Source: an uncultured Mycoplasmatota bacterium
Lineage (GTDB): Bacteria > Bacillota_I > Bacilli_A > RF39 > UBA660
Assembly: GCA_947643295.1 (NCBI GenBank)
Contig: CANRVM010000032.1
Location: 1 to 11,162 of the forward strand
Reading direction: 5' to 3'
Length of the DNA stretch: 11,162 bases
This document shows, in pieces, positions 1-8,245 of this stretch. The position numbers and the translations under genes are program-made. The notes beneath the pieces are model-generated. The model was not told the DNA's origin. It was given only the letters and a program-made list of their open reading frames with translations, and searched no databases. Positions within the stretch are counted from its first letter, which is position 1, and each line of letters starts with the position of its first letter.

Positions 1-70
1 ACGACTTGATTCACTTTTTTATATAGAATTGTTTCACATCTATTGTAACTCTACACTCAATAAAAAAAGC

Positions 71-115
71 AAATGATTTGTATATTGACACTACTATCAT
101 TTATAGTATACTATA
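71..115 (+). promoter_or_regulatory. Sigma-A promoter with overlapping palindromes, upstream of the surface protein gene
   Basis: A consensus -35 box TTGACA lies at 85-90 and a -10 box TATACT at 107-112, with a 16-base spacer. The predicted start is near 119, which gives a leader of about 40 bases before the ATG at 159. Two symmetric elements overlap the promoter. A 7-bp inverted repeat, AAATGAT (71-77) and ATCATTT (96-102), brackets the -35 box. A perfect 14-bp palindrome, TATAGTATACTATA (102-115), covers the -10 box. Symmetry of this kind could form repressor sites, but no regulator is encoded nearby and AT-rich palindromes also arise by chance. The promoter call is solid; the operator role is inference. 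Positions 1-70 hold no other feature I can recognise. Confidence 0.7.
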
Positions 116-158
116 TTAATAGGATAAATAATAATATTAGGTAATGTGAGGTATTAAT

Positions 159-2627
159 ATGAATAGTAAGAAGAAGACAATCATTGTGTTTAGTATTTTG
201 TTGGTAGTAATTCTATTATTAGGAGGAACGTATGCATGGTTGAAGGTAACCGTTGTAAGTGAATCGAACCAAGTGATACATGCAGGGAAACTAGATTTAA
301 TATTAGATGATGAAGCATCGAATGGAATTAATATGGAAAATGTAGTTCCTACCTCTGATACTAAAGGAAGAGAACAAGAAGGCTATCAATTTAAATTAAT
401 TAATCGAGGTAACAAGAATAGTAAGTATACGGTTTATCTTGATGATTTGGATTTAAATGTTGGAGAAAAAAGAATGGAAGACTCTGCTGTGAAATATAGT
501 CTAGAAAGAGATGGCGTAGAACTTAGTAGTGGATTGCTTCCAGAAATAGGCTCAAATCCAAATAGAATACTAGATACTGGAGTTATATCAGGGAAAACCA
601 CTTACACCTATCTTTTAAAGGTATGGATGGATATTGATGCCACTTCTGAGAATATGGATACTATTTTCTATACAAAAATAAGAGTAGAGACAGAACAAGA
701 AAATATACCAATAACAAAAAGTGAAATGGAACTAACACCAGAATCTGTTGAAAAAGTACCAATAGAAGATGGAGAGGATCCAAAAAAATATACATATACA
801 AGTAGTGATTGGAATGTTGTGAAAGTAGATGAAGAAGGAAACATTGAAGTCATAGGACCAGGATATGCAGTTATCACAAAAACAGATCCATATGGAGAAA
901 AAGAAGAAATTACAGTACATGTAACAGTTCCAGTAGAAGCAACATTCGAAACCAATGATAAGATTGAATCAATAGGAACTATTACAAATAATACTTGTAA
1001 TCTAACAGAAAATAAACAGACTACTTGTCAGATAAGCTTGCCAGAGGTAGTAGTAAAAGATGGTTATGAGTTTGTAGGATGGAGCACAGAAGAAAACTCT
1101 CATGAAGGAGAACAAGAAAAAGCAGATATCTCAAAAGATAAATCAACGCTATATCCAATTGTAAAGAAAATTGGAGCTACTCATCAAGTAACCCTTATTG
1201 ATAATGTAGAGGGAGTAGAAAGTATTGGTAGTGTAGATCAGTCTTCTTGTAAGGTTGAGGATACTTATAATAATGAGCCAATAAAAACAAGTTGTGATTT
1301 CACTTTACCAGAAATTAATGCAGAAAGTGGATATACAGTGATAGGATGGAGTACAGATAGTAATGCAACTACAGGAATTACTCCAGGAAGTAAAGTAGAA
1401 ATAAATGGACCTTCTATCTTTTATCCAATCGTAAAAAAGGATGCAACTACGATAACAGCAACGTTTAAATTAAATGGTGCAACTGCTCTTGATGGAAAAA
1501 GCAGTGATATTACAAAATCTTGTGAAATTCATACAAACAGTGCTGGAGAACCAATAGATAATTGTGAAGTGACTGTACCTGTTATTACAGCTTCTTCACA
1601 AACACCAAATATAATAGGATTTAACGAAGATAAAGAAGCAACGACAGGGCAAATTACTCCAGGAACAGTAACAATTACAATTAATGAAAATAAAACCTAT
1701 TATGCATTAACCAAAAGTGATGCAAAGGATTATACTGTAACATTTTATCGAAATGGAGCAAAATCTTTAGGAGGAGATGCTAATAATACAGTAACTAGTA
1801 GTTGTCGAATAGGTGTGACTTATAATGGAGAAGCACAAGCAAAAAGTTGTGAAGTAACTTCACCAAGTATTGAAGCATCTGATAATACACCAAGAGTAAT
1901 AGGGTATTCAACGAGTGAAAATGTTCATGAAAGTAATTGGAATGCAGGTGAGGCAAAACAGATTTCTAGTAATAGAACACTCTATGCTCAAACGGCAAAT
2001 GATAATGATATTACCTATAGAGCTAATTTTGAAGTAGGAGCTAATGTTACTAGGGTGGGACAATCGAGTGCTACTTGTAAGGTTAATCCAAGCTATAATG
2101 GAGCAGAAAGAGAAAATAGTTGTAGTGTTGCAGCACCAACTGTTACTCCAAAAATTGGATATACTAGTGTAGGATATAGTGAAACAGAAAATGATACCAC
2201 TGGGAATATGAGTCTTATATTAACAAAAAATACCACTACATTCTATGCTAATGCGGTTGCAAATTCCTATAAAATTGAATACTATAGTGAAGGCGAAAAA
2301 GTAGGAGAAAGCGGGGCCCAAGTAGGTACTGCAATTACTTTAACGACAAAAGAAGCGCTAGGAATAGAGAAAAGAGGATACAGTTTTAAAGGATGGTCTA
2401 CAGATCCAGCAGCAACAACAGGAACTTATGCAGATGGATCTGAAGTATCCAACTTGTCTACTACAGAAGGAGCAGTAGTGAAGTTATATGCTGTATGGAT
2501 AGATGATATCGCACCAGTATGTACTTTTAGTGAGTTACAGGATAGTTATACAGTAGGAGATAGATTTAATATAACATTAACTTGTTCAGATGAAGGTTCT
2601 GGGCTAGTAGACACTGGAAAAGAATAG
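159..2627 (+). CDS. Large repeat-rich surface protein, N-terminal part (TasA/camelysin-like head, Big2-like domain, Cys-pair GWST repeats); frameshifted
   Basis: This is a predicted cell-surface protein whose exact role is unknown. The start is the ATG preceded by GTGAGGT at 146-152, six bases upstream. Residues 1-7 are Lys-rich and 8-22 form a hydrophobic segment ending in GGTYAW, as in TasA/camelysin-type matrix proteins. Residues 24-180 resemble that family. Residues 184-258 look like a bacterial Ig (Big2) domain (SSDWNVVKV, then GYAVIT). Five repeats follow (about 260-337, 341-427, 431-519, 525-612, 617-700), each with a Cys pair (C280/C290, C364/C379, C455/C469, C549/C564, C640/C655) and usually a GWST/GYST turn. 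Residues 703-780 match an InlB B-repeat type (GYSFKGWSTDP, LYAVW). A further Ig-like domain begins at 784 (C788/C809) and is cut by the TAG at 2625. The continuation lies in the -1 frame to 3910, so the intact protein would be about 1250 residues. No LPXTG motif is visible; anchoring would rely on the N-terminal segment. No SipW-type peptidase is encoded here. Confidence 0.85.
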   Translation: MNSKKKTIIVFSILLVVILLLGGTYAWLKVTVVSESNQVIHAGKLDLILDDEASNGINMENVVPTSDTKGREQEGYQFKLINRGNKNSKYTVYLDDLDLNVGEKRMEDSAVKYSLERDGVELSSGLLPEIGSNPNRILDTGVISGKTTYTYLLKVWMDIDATSENMDTIFYTKIRVETEQENIPITKSEMELTPESVEKVPIEDGEDPKKYTYTSSDWNVVKVDEEGNIEVIGPGYAVITKTDPYGEKEEITVHVTVPVEATFETNDKIESIGTITNNTCNLTENKQTTCQISLPEVVVKDGYEFVGWSTEENSHEGEQEKADISKDKSTLYPIVKKIGATHQVTLIDNVEGVESIGSVDQSSCKVEDTYNNEPIKTSCDFTLPEINAESGYTVIGWSTDSNATTGITPGSKVEINGPSIFYPIVKKDATTITATFKLNGATALDGKSSDITKSCEIHTNSAGEPIDNCEVTVPVITASSQTPNIIGFNEDKEATTGQITPGTVTITINENKTYYALTKSDAKDYTVTFYRNGAKSLGGDANNTVTSSCRIGVTYNGEAQAKSCEVTSPSIEASDNTPRVIGYSTSENVHESNWNAGEAKQISSNRTLYAQTANDNDITYRANFEVGANVTRVGQSSATCKVNPSYNGAERENSCSVAAPTVTPKIGYTSVGYSETENDTTGNMSLILTKNTTTFYANAVANSYKIEYYSEGEKVGESGAQVGTAITLTTKEALGIEKRGYSFKGWSTDPAATTGTYADGSEVSNLSTTEGAVVKLYAVWIDDIAPVCTFSELQDSYTVGDRFNITLTCSDEGSGLVDTGKE

Positions 2628-2797
2628 ATATTGTAAGTCACTTCATTACTAGTGGATCTACTAAATATGAATATTTCAAAATAAATTCAACTAGCTGTGA
2701 TTTTCAAAATGGGATACTTACTTGTCAATATGAACTAGAAGCTAATGCTACTCCATATCATGATTCTTGGTCTGGTGAATACGATTGGAAAGGATTT

Positions 2798-3910
2798 GTG
2801 TCTCTTCCTTCTAAGAAAATATTTGATCAAAACCAAAATACAGTTTTCCATCAATCAAAAGAAGCTAATGTTTTCGGAAAAACAATCACTGCTACTATGA
2901 CGCAAGATGGAATAGAAGGAATGTCTAACTTAGCGTCTACTACACAATCATGTACCACAGAATATGATAACAGGAGTTGTAATGTTGAACTTGGAAATAG
3001 TCTTGCTGCTGATGAACACTATCGATGGGCAGGATGGAGTACAGACAAAACAGCAGTACAAGGTGGTTATGAATTCACTTTAACAGAAGATACCACATTT
3101 TATCCAGTAACAGGACCAGTTTTTGAAGCTGCATATACTTATAATCAAACAGCTGGAGCAGCAAACTATTGTGTAACTGGAGAAGAGGAAACTTGTGAAG
3201 TTACGACTTGTTATAAAGATAGTGGTAACTGTGCTTCTGGAACGATATTCAAGTATGCTGTTAAAAGTACTTATCCAGATGAACGTCGAGTAGATTCTTT
3301 GAATAATCATGTTTATTATTTCCATGTATTACATGATGATGGCGATAAACTTACTTTGCAATCACGCGAAAATTTGAAAAGCAGTGAAGATGCTTTTATT
3401 GCTGTGAATTGGAATGATTCAAATCAGGCAGTAGCTGATGGACCAACCCGTGTTATAAGTGCAATAGAAGGGATTACTAATAGCTGGGATTATGTTAATA
3501 GCATTCATTATACAATGGGAACTACTGAGTTTTTAGGTAATGCCAATACGGATTGTTGGGTGGATTCATCACATGTTGTTCATTGTAATAAGATTTCTTA
3601 TAATTGGCCTGAAAAAACTGCAAAGGCTAGAATCATTACAGCTCAAGAAGCATCCAATGTAGGATGTCTAGAACAAAATGGGTCATGTCCAATCTGGATG
3701 TATAATTATTCAAAACAATGTTCTGCACATGGATGTACAAATGAAGAACCAGCTACTCAAGAAAATTATGCCACCATGAGTTCTGCTGCAGTTACTGATT
3801 GGGCTTGGTTGATATATTCACAAGGAAGACTAGCTAGAAATAACATTCATAATTTATTAAGGGGTGTTCGTCCTGTTATTGAGCTTGATAAATCAAAATT
3901 TGTAAGATAA
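2798..3910 (+). CDS. C-terminal part of the same surface protein, detached by a frameshift
   Basis: This frame is the continuation of the surface protein, not a separate gene. The open frame runs back to about 2594, overlapping the end of the upstream frame, and reads RIDIVSHFITSG and onward, completing the interrupted Ig-like domain. The GTG at 2798 is only the first available start codon; it falls mid-domain, with AAAGGA just three bases upstream and no signal peptide. Residues 28-106 (numbered from that GTG) form one more Cys-pair repeat (C52/C61, then GWSTDK). A Cys cluster follows at 125, 133, 138 and 145. Residues about 150-370 form a C-terminal domain containing ARIITAQEA and ending GVRPVIELDKS, a pattern I associate with DUF6273/formylglycine-enzyme-like extracellular domains in gut Firmicutes surface proteins. 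That family placement is from memory of motif style and is tentative. Unless the lesion is bypassed, this part is probably not translated efficiently. Confidence 0.75.
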   Translation: MSLPSKKIFDQNQNTVFHQSKEANVFGKTITATMTQDGIEGMSNLASTTQSCTTEYDNRSCNVELGNSLAADEHYRWAGWSTDKTAVQGGYEFTLTEDTTFYPVTGPVFEAAYTYNQTAGAANYCVTGEEETCEVTTCYKDSGNCASGTIFKYAVKSTYPDERRVDSLNNHVYYFHVLHDDGDKLTLQSRENLKSSEDAFIAVNWNDSNQAVADGPTRVISAIEGITNSWDYVNSIHYTMGTTEFLGNANTDCWVDSSHVVHCNKISYNWPEKTAKARIITAQEASNVGCLEQNGSCPIWMYNYSKQCSAHGCTNEEPATQENYATMSSAAVTDWAWLIYSQGRLARNNIHNLLRGVRPVIELDKSKFVR

Positions 3911-3914
3911 ATAG

Positions 3915-3953
3915 AAAAAAAATAGTTAGTGTTTTATCATTAACTATTTTTTT
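3915..3953 (+). terminator. Intrinsic terminator of the surface protein gene
   Basis: The arms AAAAAAATAGTTA (3916-3928) and TAACTATTTTTTT (3941-3953) are perfectly complementary. Pairing extends inward through a G-T wobble and two more pairs to a loop TTTTAT at 3932-3937. The right arm ends in seven T residues. It lies just after the TAA at 3908-3910. The mirror-image A run could also let it work on the opposite strand, although no gene is visible there. Confidence 0.85.
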
Positions 3954-3973
3954 ACCAAACATTTGTAAGTTTT

Positions 3974-3992
3974 TGCTATAATATAATGGGAG
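3974..3992 (+). promoter_or_regulatory. Extended -10 promoter and RBS of the YdcF-like gene
   Basis: TGCTATAAT at 3974-3982 is an extended -10 element. A second overlapping TATAAT lies at 3982-3987. No good -35 box is present. Using the first box, the start would be near 3989, giving a leader of only about 13 bases that begins with the Shine-Dalgarno-like GGAGAG. The second box would start transcription inside the ribosome binding site, so the first is preferred. Confidence 0.6.
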
Positions 3993-4001
3993 AGTGATAA
4001 A

Positions 4002-4730
4002 ATGGACTTTAATCTTACTTATGAATCGCTAAAAACTATTTTTAGTTATATGAGTTTAAACCAAGAAATTAAAAAGTGTGATGTGATAATAGGTTGTGGA
4101 TGTAGTAATCTAGATATTCCTATTGTCTGTAGTGAATTGTACAAGAAAGGTTTTTCTAATAAAATCATTTTTGCTGGTGGATATGGTAAAATAACAAAAG
4201 ATAAATTTCAAAAACAAGAAGCAGTTATTTATAAAGAAATAGCCATAAAAGAGGGCGTAAAAGAGGCAGATATTTATCTGGAAAAAGAAAGTAGTAATAC
4301 AACTGAAAACTTTTTGTTTTCTAAAAAAGTCATGGAAAATAATCATTGGAATGTACAATCTATTTTAGTTGTTCATAATAAAGCTTATGAAAGAAGAATA
4401 TTAAACACAGCGAAGAAAGTATTTCCTGAAAAAGAGATTATAATTACTTCAAAGAATCTCTCTTTTGATGAATTTTTTAAAAATCTGCAAGGCAAAAATC
4501 CAACAGAAAGAAAGATACTAGTTTCCGTTTTAGTAGGTAATATCCAAAGAATGGTTCTCTATCCTCAATTCGGAATACAAGTCGAAGAGAAAGTGCCTAA
4601 AGAAGTGATTGAAAGTTACCAAAAATTAAAAAAAATAGGATATGATATGGATATTTTATCTAAAGAGAAAATACTTTCTTTAGCGAACAAATATGGAGTA
4701 AAAGAAGAAGATATTTTTTATTTTGAATAA
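4002..4730 (+). CDS. YdcF/SanA-like DUF218 family protein
   Basis: This 242-residue protein belongs to the DUF218 (YdcF/SanA/ElyC) superfamily, an alpha/beta fold linked to envelope metabolism in several bacteria; E. coli YdcF has been reported to bind S-adenosylmethionine. Visible family features, in order: a first strand with DVIIGCGCSN (27-36), a glycine-rich turn FAGGYGK (57-63), the signature SNTTEN (98-103) preceded by acidic residues, and HNKAYERR (125-132) after a second hydrophobic strand. There is no N-terminal membrane segment or signal peptide, so it should be cytosolic, unlike SanA/ElyC. Residues after about 165 form a Lys/Glu-rich helical extension of unknown role. It has its own promoter, and mtaB starts 56 bases downstream behind another promoter, so operon membership is optional. 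The substrate cannot be read from the sequence. Confidence 0.85.
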   Translation: MDFNLTYESLKTIFSYMSLNQEIKKCDVIIGCGCSNLDIPIVCSELYKKGFSNKIIFAGGYGKITKDKFQKQEAVIYKEIAIKEGVKEADIYLEKESSNTTENFLFSKKVMENNHWNVQSILVVHNKAYERRILNTAKKVFPEKEIIITSKNLSFDEFFKNLQGKNPTERKILVSVLVGNIQRMVLYPQFGIQVEEKVPKEVIESYQKLKKIGYDMDILSKEKILSLANKYGVKEEDIFYFE

Positions 4731-4733
4731 TTC

Positions 4734-4780
4734 TTTTCACTAGTAGTTTGGAGTGGTATAATAGACAAGAAATGTGAGGT
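4734..4780 (+). promoter_or_regulatory. Promoter and RBS of mtaB-recD2
   Basis: An extended -10 element TGGTATAAT lies at 4754-4762, with a weak -35 TTTTCA at 4734-4739 (17-base spacer). The predicted start near 4769 gives an 18-base leader. The Shine-Dalgarno GTGAGGT at 4774-4780 is six bases before the ATG and identical to that of the first gene. Confidence 0.65.
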
Positions 4781-4786
4781 AGTAGT

Positions 4787-6061
4787 ATGAAAGTAGGAAT
4801 ATTAACATTAGGATGTAAAGTCAATGCTTATGAAAGTGATTTTGTTATTACTAAATTAAATGAAGCTGGTTTTACAATTGGTGATTTTAATGATATTTGT
4901 GATGTTTATATTATCAATACTTGTACAGTTACTAATACTTCCGATGTAAAAAGCCGTAAGATGATTCGTAGTGCCATTAGGAGAAATCCAGATGCCTGTG
5001 TTATTGCGATGGGCTGTTTTATGGAGGCAAATAAAAATTTTGATATAGAAGGATTAGATATTGTAATTGGTAATAAGGATAAATCAAAAATTGTTGATTT
5101 GATTCATGACTATATGCAAAAGAAGAAAAAAATTCGAAATTTATACGATTATTGTTATACGGATTTTGAAGATATGCAAATCAAAAACTTTATAGGTAGA
5201 ACAAGAGCTTTTGTAAAAATCCAAGATGGTTGTGAGAATTATTGTAGTTATTGTATTATTCCTTATGTACGAGGAAAGTGCAGAAGTAAGGATATAAATA
5301 AAGTAATAGAGGAAGTTCATGATTTGGTATCCAATGGTTATCAAGAAGTAGTATTAACTGGTATTCATACTGGAAATTATGGTAAGGATAAATCTTATCA
5401 TTTTTCTGAATTATTAAAACAACTGATAAAGATAGATGGCTTAAAAAGACTGCGTATTTCTTCTATTGAAATAACAGAATTAACAGATGAAGTATTATCT
5501 GTTTTAGAAAAGAGTTCTATTATTGTAGATCATTTACACATCCCACTTCAATCTGGATCAGATAAAGTGTTAGAAATGATGAATCGTAAATATGATATAA
5601 AGTATTATCGGAAAAAGATAGAAAAAATAAGAAGTATTCGAAAAAACATTTCAATTACTACAGATATTATTGTTGGATTTCCAACCGAAGAGAGAAGTCA
5701 ATTTGAAGAAACTCTTGAAAATGCCAAAAGAATAGGATTTTCAAAAATCCATGTTTTTCCATTTTCTTTAAGAAATGGTACGAAAGCAGAAGAGTTTAAA
5801 AACATTGTATCGGATTTAGAAAAGAAAAAAAGATCACAAGAATTATTAGCGCTTTCTAAAGATTTAGAAATAAAGTATATGAATCAATTTTTAAATAAGA
5901 TTGTAGATGTTTTAATAGAAAATAGTAAAGATAGCTATAGTTCTGGTCATACTTCTAACTATTTACATGTAAAAGTAGAAAAGAAATTAAAACAAAATAC
6001 TTTTTATAAAGTTAAGTTAACAAAAATAGTTTATCCTTATATGTTAGGAGAAGTCGAATGA
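4787..6061 (+). CDS. mtaB: tRNA (t6A37) methylthiotransferase MtaB
   Basis: MtaB is a radical-SAM enzyme that converts t6A at position 37 of ANN-decoding tRNAs to ms2t6A, supporting reading-frame accuracy. The protein has 424 residues, a normal length. The N-terminal MTTase domain carries GCKVN (C10), NTCTVT (C46) and MGCF (C77), the three ligands of the auxiliary 4Fe-4S cluster. The radical-SAM motif CxxxCxxC is at C149, C153 and C156 (GCENYCSYCIIPYVRG). Further conserved blocks are HIPLQSGSDKVLEMMNRKY, TTDIIVGFPTE and HVFPFSLRNGTKAEEF. A divergent TRAM-like segment covers roughly 364-424. The GCKVN form of the first motif favours MtaB over MiaB or RimO. Its TGA overlaps the recD2 start by four bases, implying translational coupling. 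All catalytic residues are present. Confidence 0.95.
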   Translation: MKVGILTLGCKVNAYESDFVITKLNEAGFTIGDFNDICDVYIINTCTVTNTSDVKSRKMIRSAIRRNPDACVIAMGCFMEANKNFDIEGLDIVIGNKDKSKIVDLIHDYMQKKKKIRNLYDYCYTDFEDMQIKNFIGRTRAFVKIQDGCENYCSYCIIPYVRGKCRSKDINKVIEEVHDLVSNGYQEVVLTGIHTGNYGKDKSYHFSELLKQLIKIDGLKRLRISSIEITELTDEVLSVLEKSSIIVDHLHIPLQSGSDKVLEMMNRKYDIKYYRKKIEKIRSIRKNISITTDIIVGFPTEERSQFEETLENAKRIGFSKIHVFPFSLRNGTKAEEFKNIVSDLEKKKRSQELLALSKDLEIKYMNQFLNKIVDVLIENSKDSYSSGHTSNYLHVKVEKKLKQNTFYKVKLTKIVYPYMLGEVE

Positions 6062-8241
6062 GTGAGGTTTATATCAAAGGACAATACAAGAAAAATATCT
6101 TTCAAAGTGATACAGGTTATATTATAGGACTATTTAAAGTAGTAGAAGTAAATTCTGATTCTTTAGAGACTTATCTAGACCATGATATTACTTTTACTGG
6201 CTACTTTCATGAGTTAAATGAAGTAGACCACTATATATTTTATGGGCAACTGGTAAATCATGTGAAATATGGAGAGCAATTTCAAGTAGAGCGATATGAG
6301 AGATTACTTCCAGAAGAAAAAAATAGTATAGTTTCTTTTTTATCTTCTGGATTATTTAAAGGAATTGGAGAAAAAAAAGCGCAAAAAATAGAAAGTGTTT
6401 TAGGGAAAGATACTTTTAAAGTTATTTTAGAAAATCCATCTAATCTTATGCTAATTCCTACTATTACTTCCAAAAATGTTACAGAACTTCATCAAAAATT
6501 AGTAGAGTATGAATCTAGTTATGAGACAATTATTTATTTAAATAAACTTGGATTTGGCACGAAAGATAGTATGAAAATATATAATAAATATAAAGAAAAA
6601 ACAATAGAAGTAATCGATCATAATATTTATCAGTTAATCGATGATATTTTTGATATGTATTTTAAGAAAATTGATGTAATTGCGATAAAGCAGGGAATTA
6701 AAAAAGACGAGGTAATTCGAATTGATGCTGTTATATTATATGTATTAGAAGAATTATCCAATAATTTTGGACATACTTATTTTTATAAAGAAGAATTATA
6801 TCCTTATGTAGTAAAAGTATTAAAGGTTGTAATTTTAGAAGACTTGTTTCAAGAAAGATTAGATATTTTAGAAAAAGATTTAAAAATAAAAAGAGTTGAT
6901 AATCGCTATTATCTAATGGAGTTATATCAGGCTGAGTCATTAATTGCCAAAAGACTTACTTTATTAAATCATGAAAAAGATATGAATCGTAAAAATGTAG
7001 ATACTATGGTAGAAAGTTTAGAAAATTTTTTTGGAATTACTTACAATGAGGAGCAGAAGAAAGCAATTATCGACGCCTATTTAAAGAAGCTATTAATTAT
7101 CACAGGAGGTCCTGGTACAGGAAAAACCACGATTATGAAAGCGATATTAGAACTTTATAAACAAATGAATCAATTTGATCATAAAAAAATGGAAGAAGAA
7201 GTTGCCCTTTTAGCGCCAACAGGCAGAGCGGCAAAGAGAATGAGTGAAGCAACCTGTCATACAGCATCTACAATTCATAGGTTTTTAAAATGGAATAAAG
7301 ATAATAATACTTTTCAAGTAAATGAGTATAATAAAAGTAATGTGAAATTTATTTTAATTGATGAAGCTAGTATGATTGATACGGTTTTATTTAGTAATTT
7401 ATTAAAAGGATTACATGCAACTACTAAAATAATTATAGTAGGAGATTATGATCAATTGCCAGGACAAATCTTACATGACATGATTAGCAGTCACCAATTA
7501 AATGTAGCCTCTTTAAAAGAATTATATCGTCAAGGACATGATTCTAATATCATTACTTTAGCTTATGATATTAAAAATAATAGTCTAAATAAAGATTTAT
7601 TTAATGTAAGTAATGATTTGACTTTTATTGAATGTAAAAGTAGTGAGGTAGTAAAAGAAATAGCTTTACTTTCTGATACATATAAAGATAAAAGCTATAA
7701 AGATATACAGATTTTAGCTCCTGTTTATAAAACTTATAATGGAATTGATCGAATCAATCAAGAACTAAAAAATATTTTTAATGAAAAAAATCATTCAAAA
7801 AAAGAAATCGAGATTGGAGAAATTATCTTTAGAGAAAAGGATAAAGTTATCCAACTTTCCAATATGCCAGATGATAATGTTTATAATGGAGATATTGGAA
7901 CTATTTCTAAAATTAATACGAAACCAAATAAAGAAGTCTATATTGATTTTGATGGAAATATTGTGAAGTATACACCATCTTCTTTTCATAAGTTCAAACT
8001 TGCTTATTCAATTAGTATTCATAAATCTCAAGGATCAGAATTTGATATTGTTATTATTCCACTTGTCTTAGAATACCGAAAAATGCTTTATAAAAAATTA
8101 ATTTATACTGCAATTACTAGAAGTAAGAGAAAACTATATTTAGTAGGAGAATATCAAGCTTTGGTAAATGCTTTAGAAAATACGAATTCGGATATTCGAA
8201 GAACTTCTTTAAAAGAATTTTTAATTAATGGTATAAATTAA
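6058..8241 (+). CDS. recD2: RecD2-type SF1B DNA helicase (RecD-like, YrrC family)
   Basis: RecD2 is a 5'-3' helicase that acts in recombination and replication-fork repair in bacteria lacking RecBCD. The 727-residue protein has an N-terminal OB-like domain (1-80), a helix-hairpin-helix region (FKGIGEKKAQKI, 100-111), and a two-lobed motor: Walker A GGPGTGKTT (350-358, K356), motif Ia APTGRAAKRM (386-395), Walker B ILIDEAS (432-438), a motif III-like GDYDQLPG (462-469), ELYRQG (488-493), QILAPVY (551-557), SIHKSQGSEFD (653-663) and the arginine-finger block YTAITRSKRKLYLVG (683-697). Family members usually read GDxDQLPSVGxG in motif III; here the four residues SVGx are absent. The start overlaps mtaB (ATGA), with AGGAG at 6046-6050 placed seven bases upstream. 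It is slightly short for the family, but every other motif is intact. Confidence 0.93.
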   Translation: MSEVYIKGQYKKNIFQSDTGYIIGLFKVVEVNSDSLETYLDHDITFTGYFHELNEVDHYIFYGQLVNHVKYGEQFQVERYERLLPEEKNSIVSFLSSGLFKGIGEKKAQKIESVLGKDTFKVILENPSNLMLIPTITSKNVTELHQKLVEYESSYETIIYLNKLGFGTKDSMKIYNKYKEKTIEVIDHNIYQLIDDIFDMYFKKIDVIAIKQGIKKDEVIRIDAVILYVLEELSNNFGHTYFYKEELYPYVVKVLKVVILEDLFQERLDILEKDLKIKRVDNRYYLMELYQAESLIAKRLTLLNHEKDMNRKNVDTMVESLENFFGITYNEEQKKAIIDAYLKKLLIITGGPGTGKTTIMKAILELYKQMNQFDHKKMEEEVALLAPTGRAAKRMSEATCHTASTIHRFLKWNKDNNTFQVNEYNKSNVKFILIDEASMIDTVLFSNLLKGLHATTKIIIVGDYDQLPGQILHDMISSHQLNVASLKELYRQGHDSNIITLAYDIKNNSLNKDLFNVSNDLTFIECKSSEVVKEIALLSDTYKDKSYKDIQILAPVYKTYNGIDRINQELKNIFNEKNHSKKEIEIGEIIFREKDKVIQLSNMPDDNVYNGDIGTISKINTKPNKEVYIDFDGNIVKYTPSSFHKFKLAYSISIHKSQGSEFDIVIIPLVLEYRKMLYKKLIYTAITRSKRKLYLVGEYQALVNALENTNSDIRRTSLKEFLINGIN
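8229..8237 (+). promoter_or_regulatory. Candidate extended -10 for the microprotein gene, inside the recD2 end
   Basis: TGGTATAAA at 8229-8237 sits across the last codons of recD2. If used, transcription would begin near 8244, two bases before the inverted repeat at 8246. No convincing -35 box is visible, so the microprotein may instead be expressed by readthrough from mtaB-recD2. Confidence 0.35.
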
Positions 8242-8245
8242 ATAA

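Noticed and set aside
668..955. Minus-strand open frame within the surface protein gene (and similar ones at 3080-3325, 4110-4358, 5141-5344, 6731-6940, 7795-7989, 10447-10773)
   Set aside because: They lie opposite well-supported genes, lack ribosome sites, and their Phe/Ile/Tyr-rich composition is the mirror of AT-rich plus-strand codons.
2608..2627. Programmed -1 ribosomal frameshift in the surface protein
   Set aside because: The zero-frame codons are ACT GGA AAA GAA; no X XXY YYZ heptamer allows both tRNAs to re-pair, and no clear downstream stem was seen. A lost base in the A run is simpler.
6058..6061. TGA read as Trp (Mycoplasma code)
   Set aside because: mtaB ends at TGA at the expected TRAM end within an ATGA overlap with recD2, and Trp is encoded by TGG throughout.
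7781..7966. Plus-strand 61-residue frame inside recD2
   Set aside because: It is an out-of-frame shadow of the helicase coding sequence with Lys/Ile-rich low-complexity content and no RBS.
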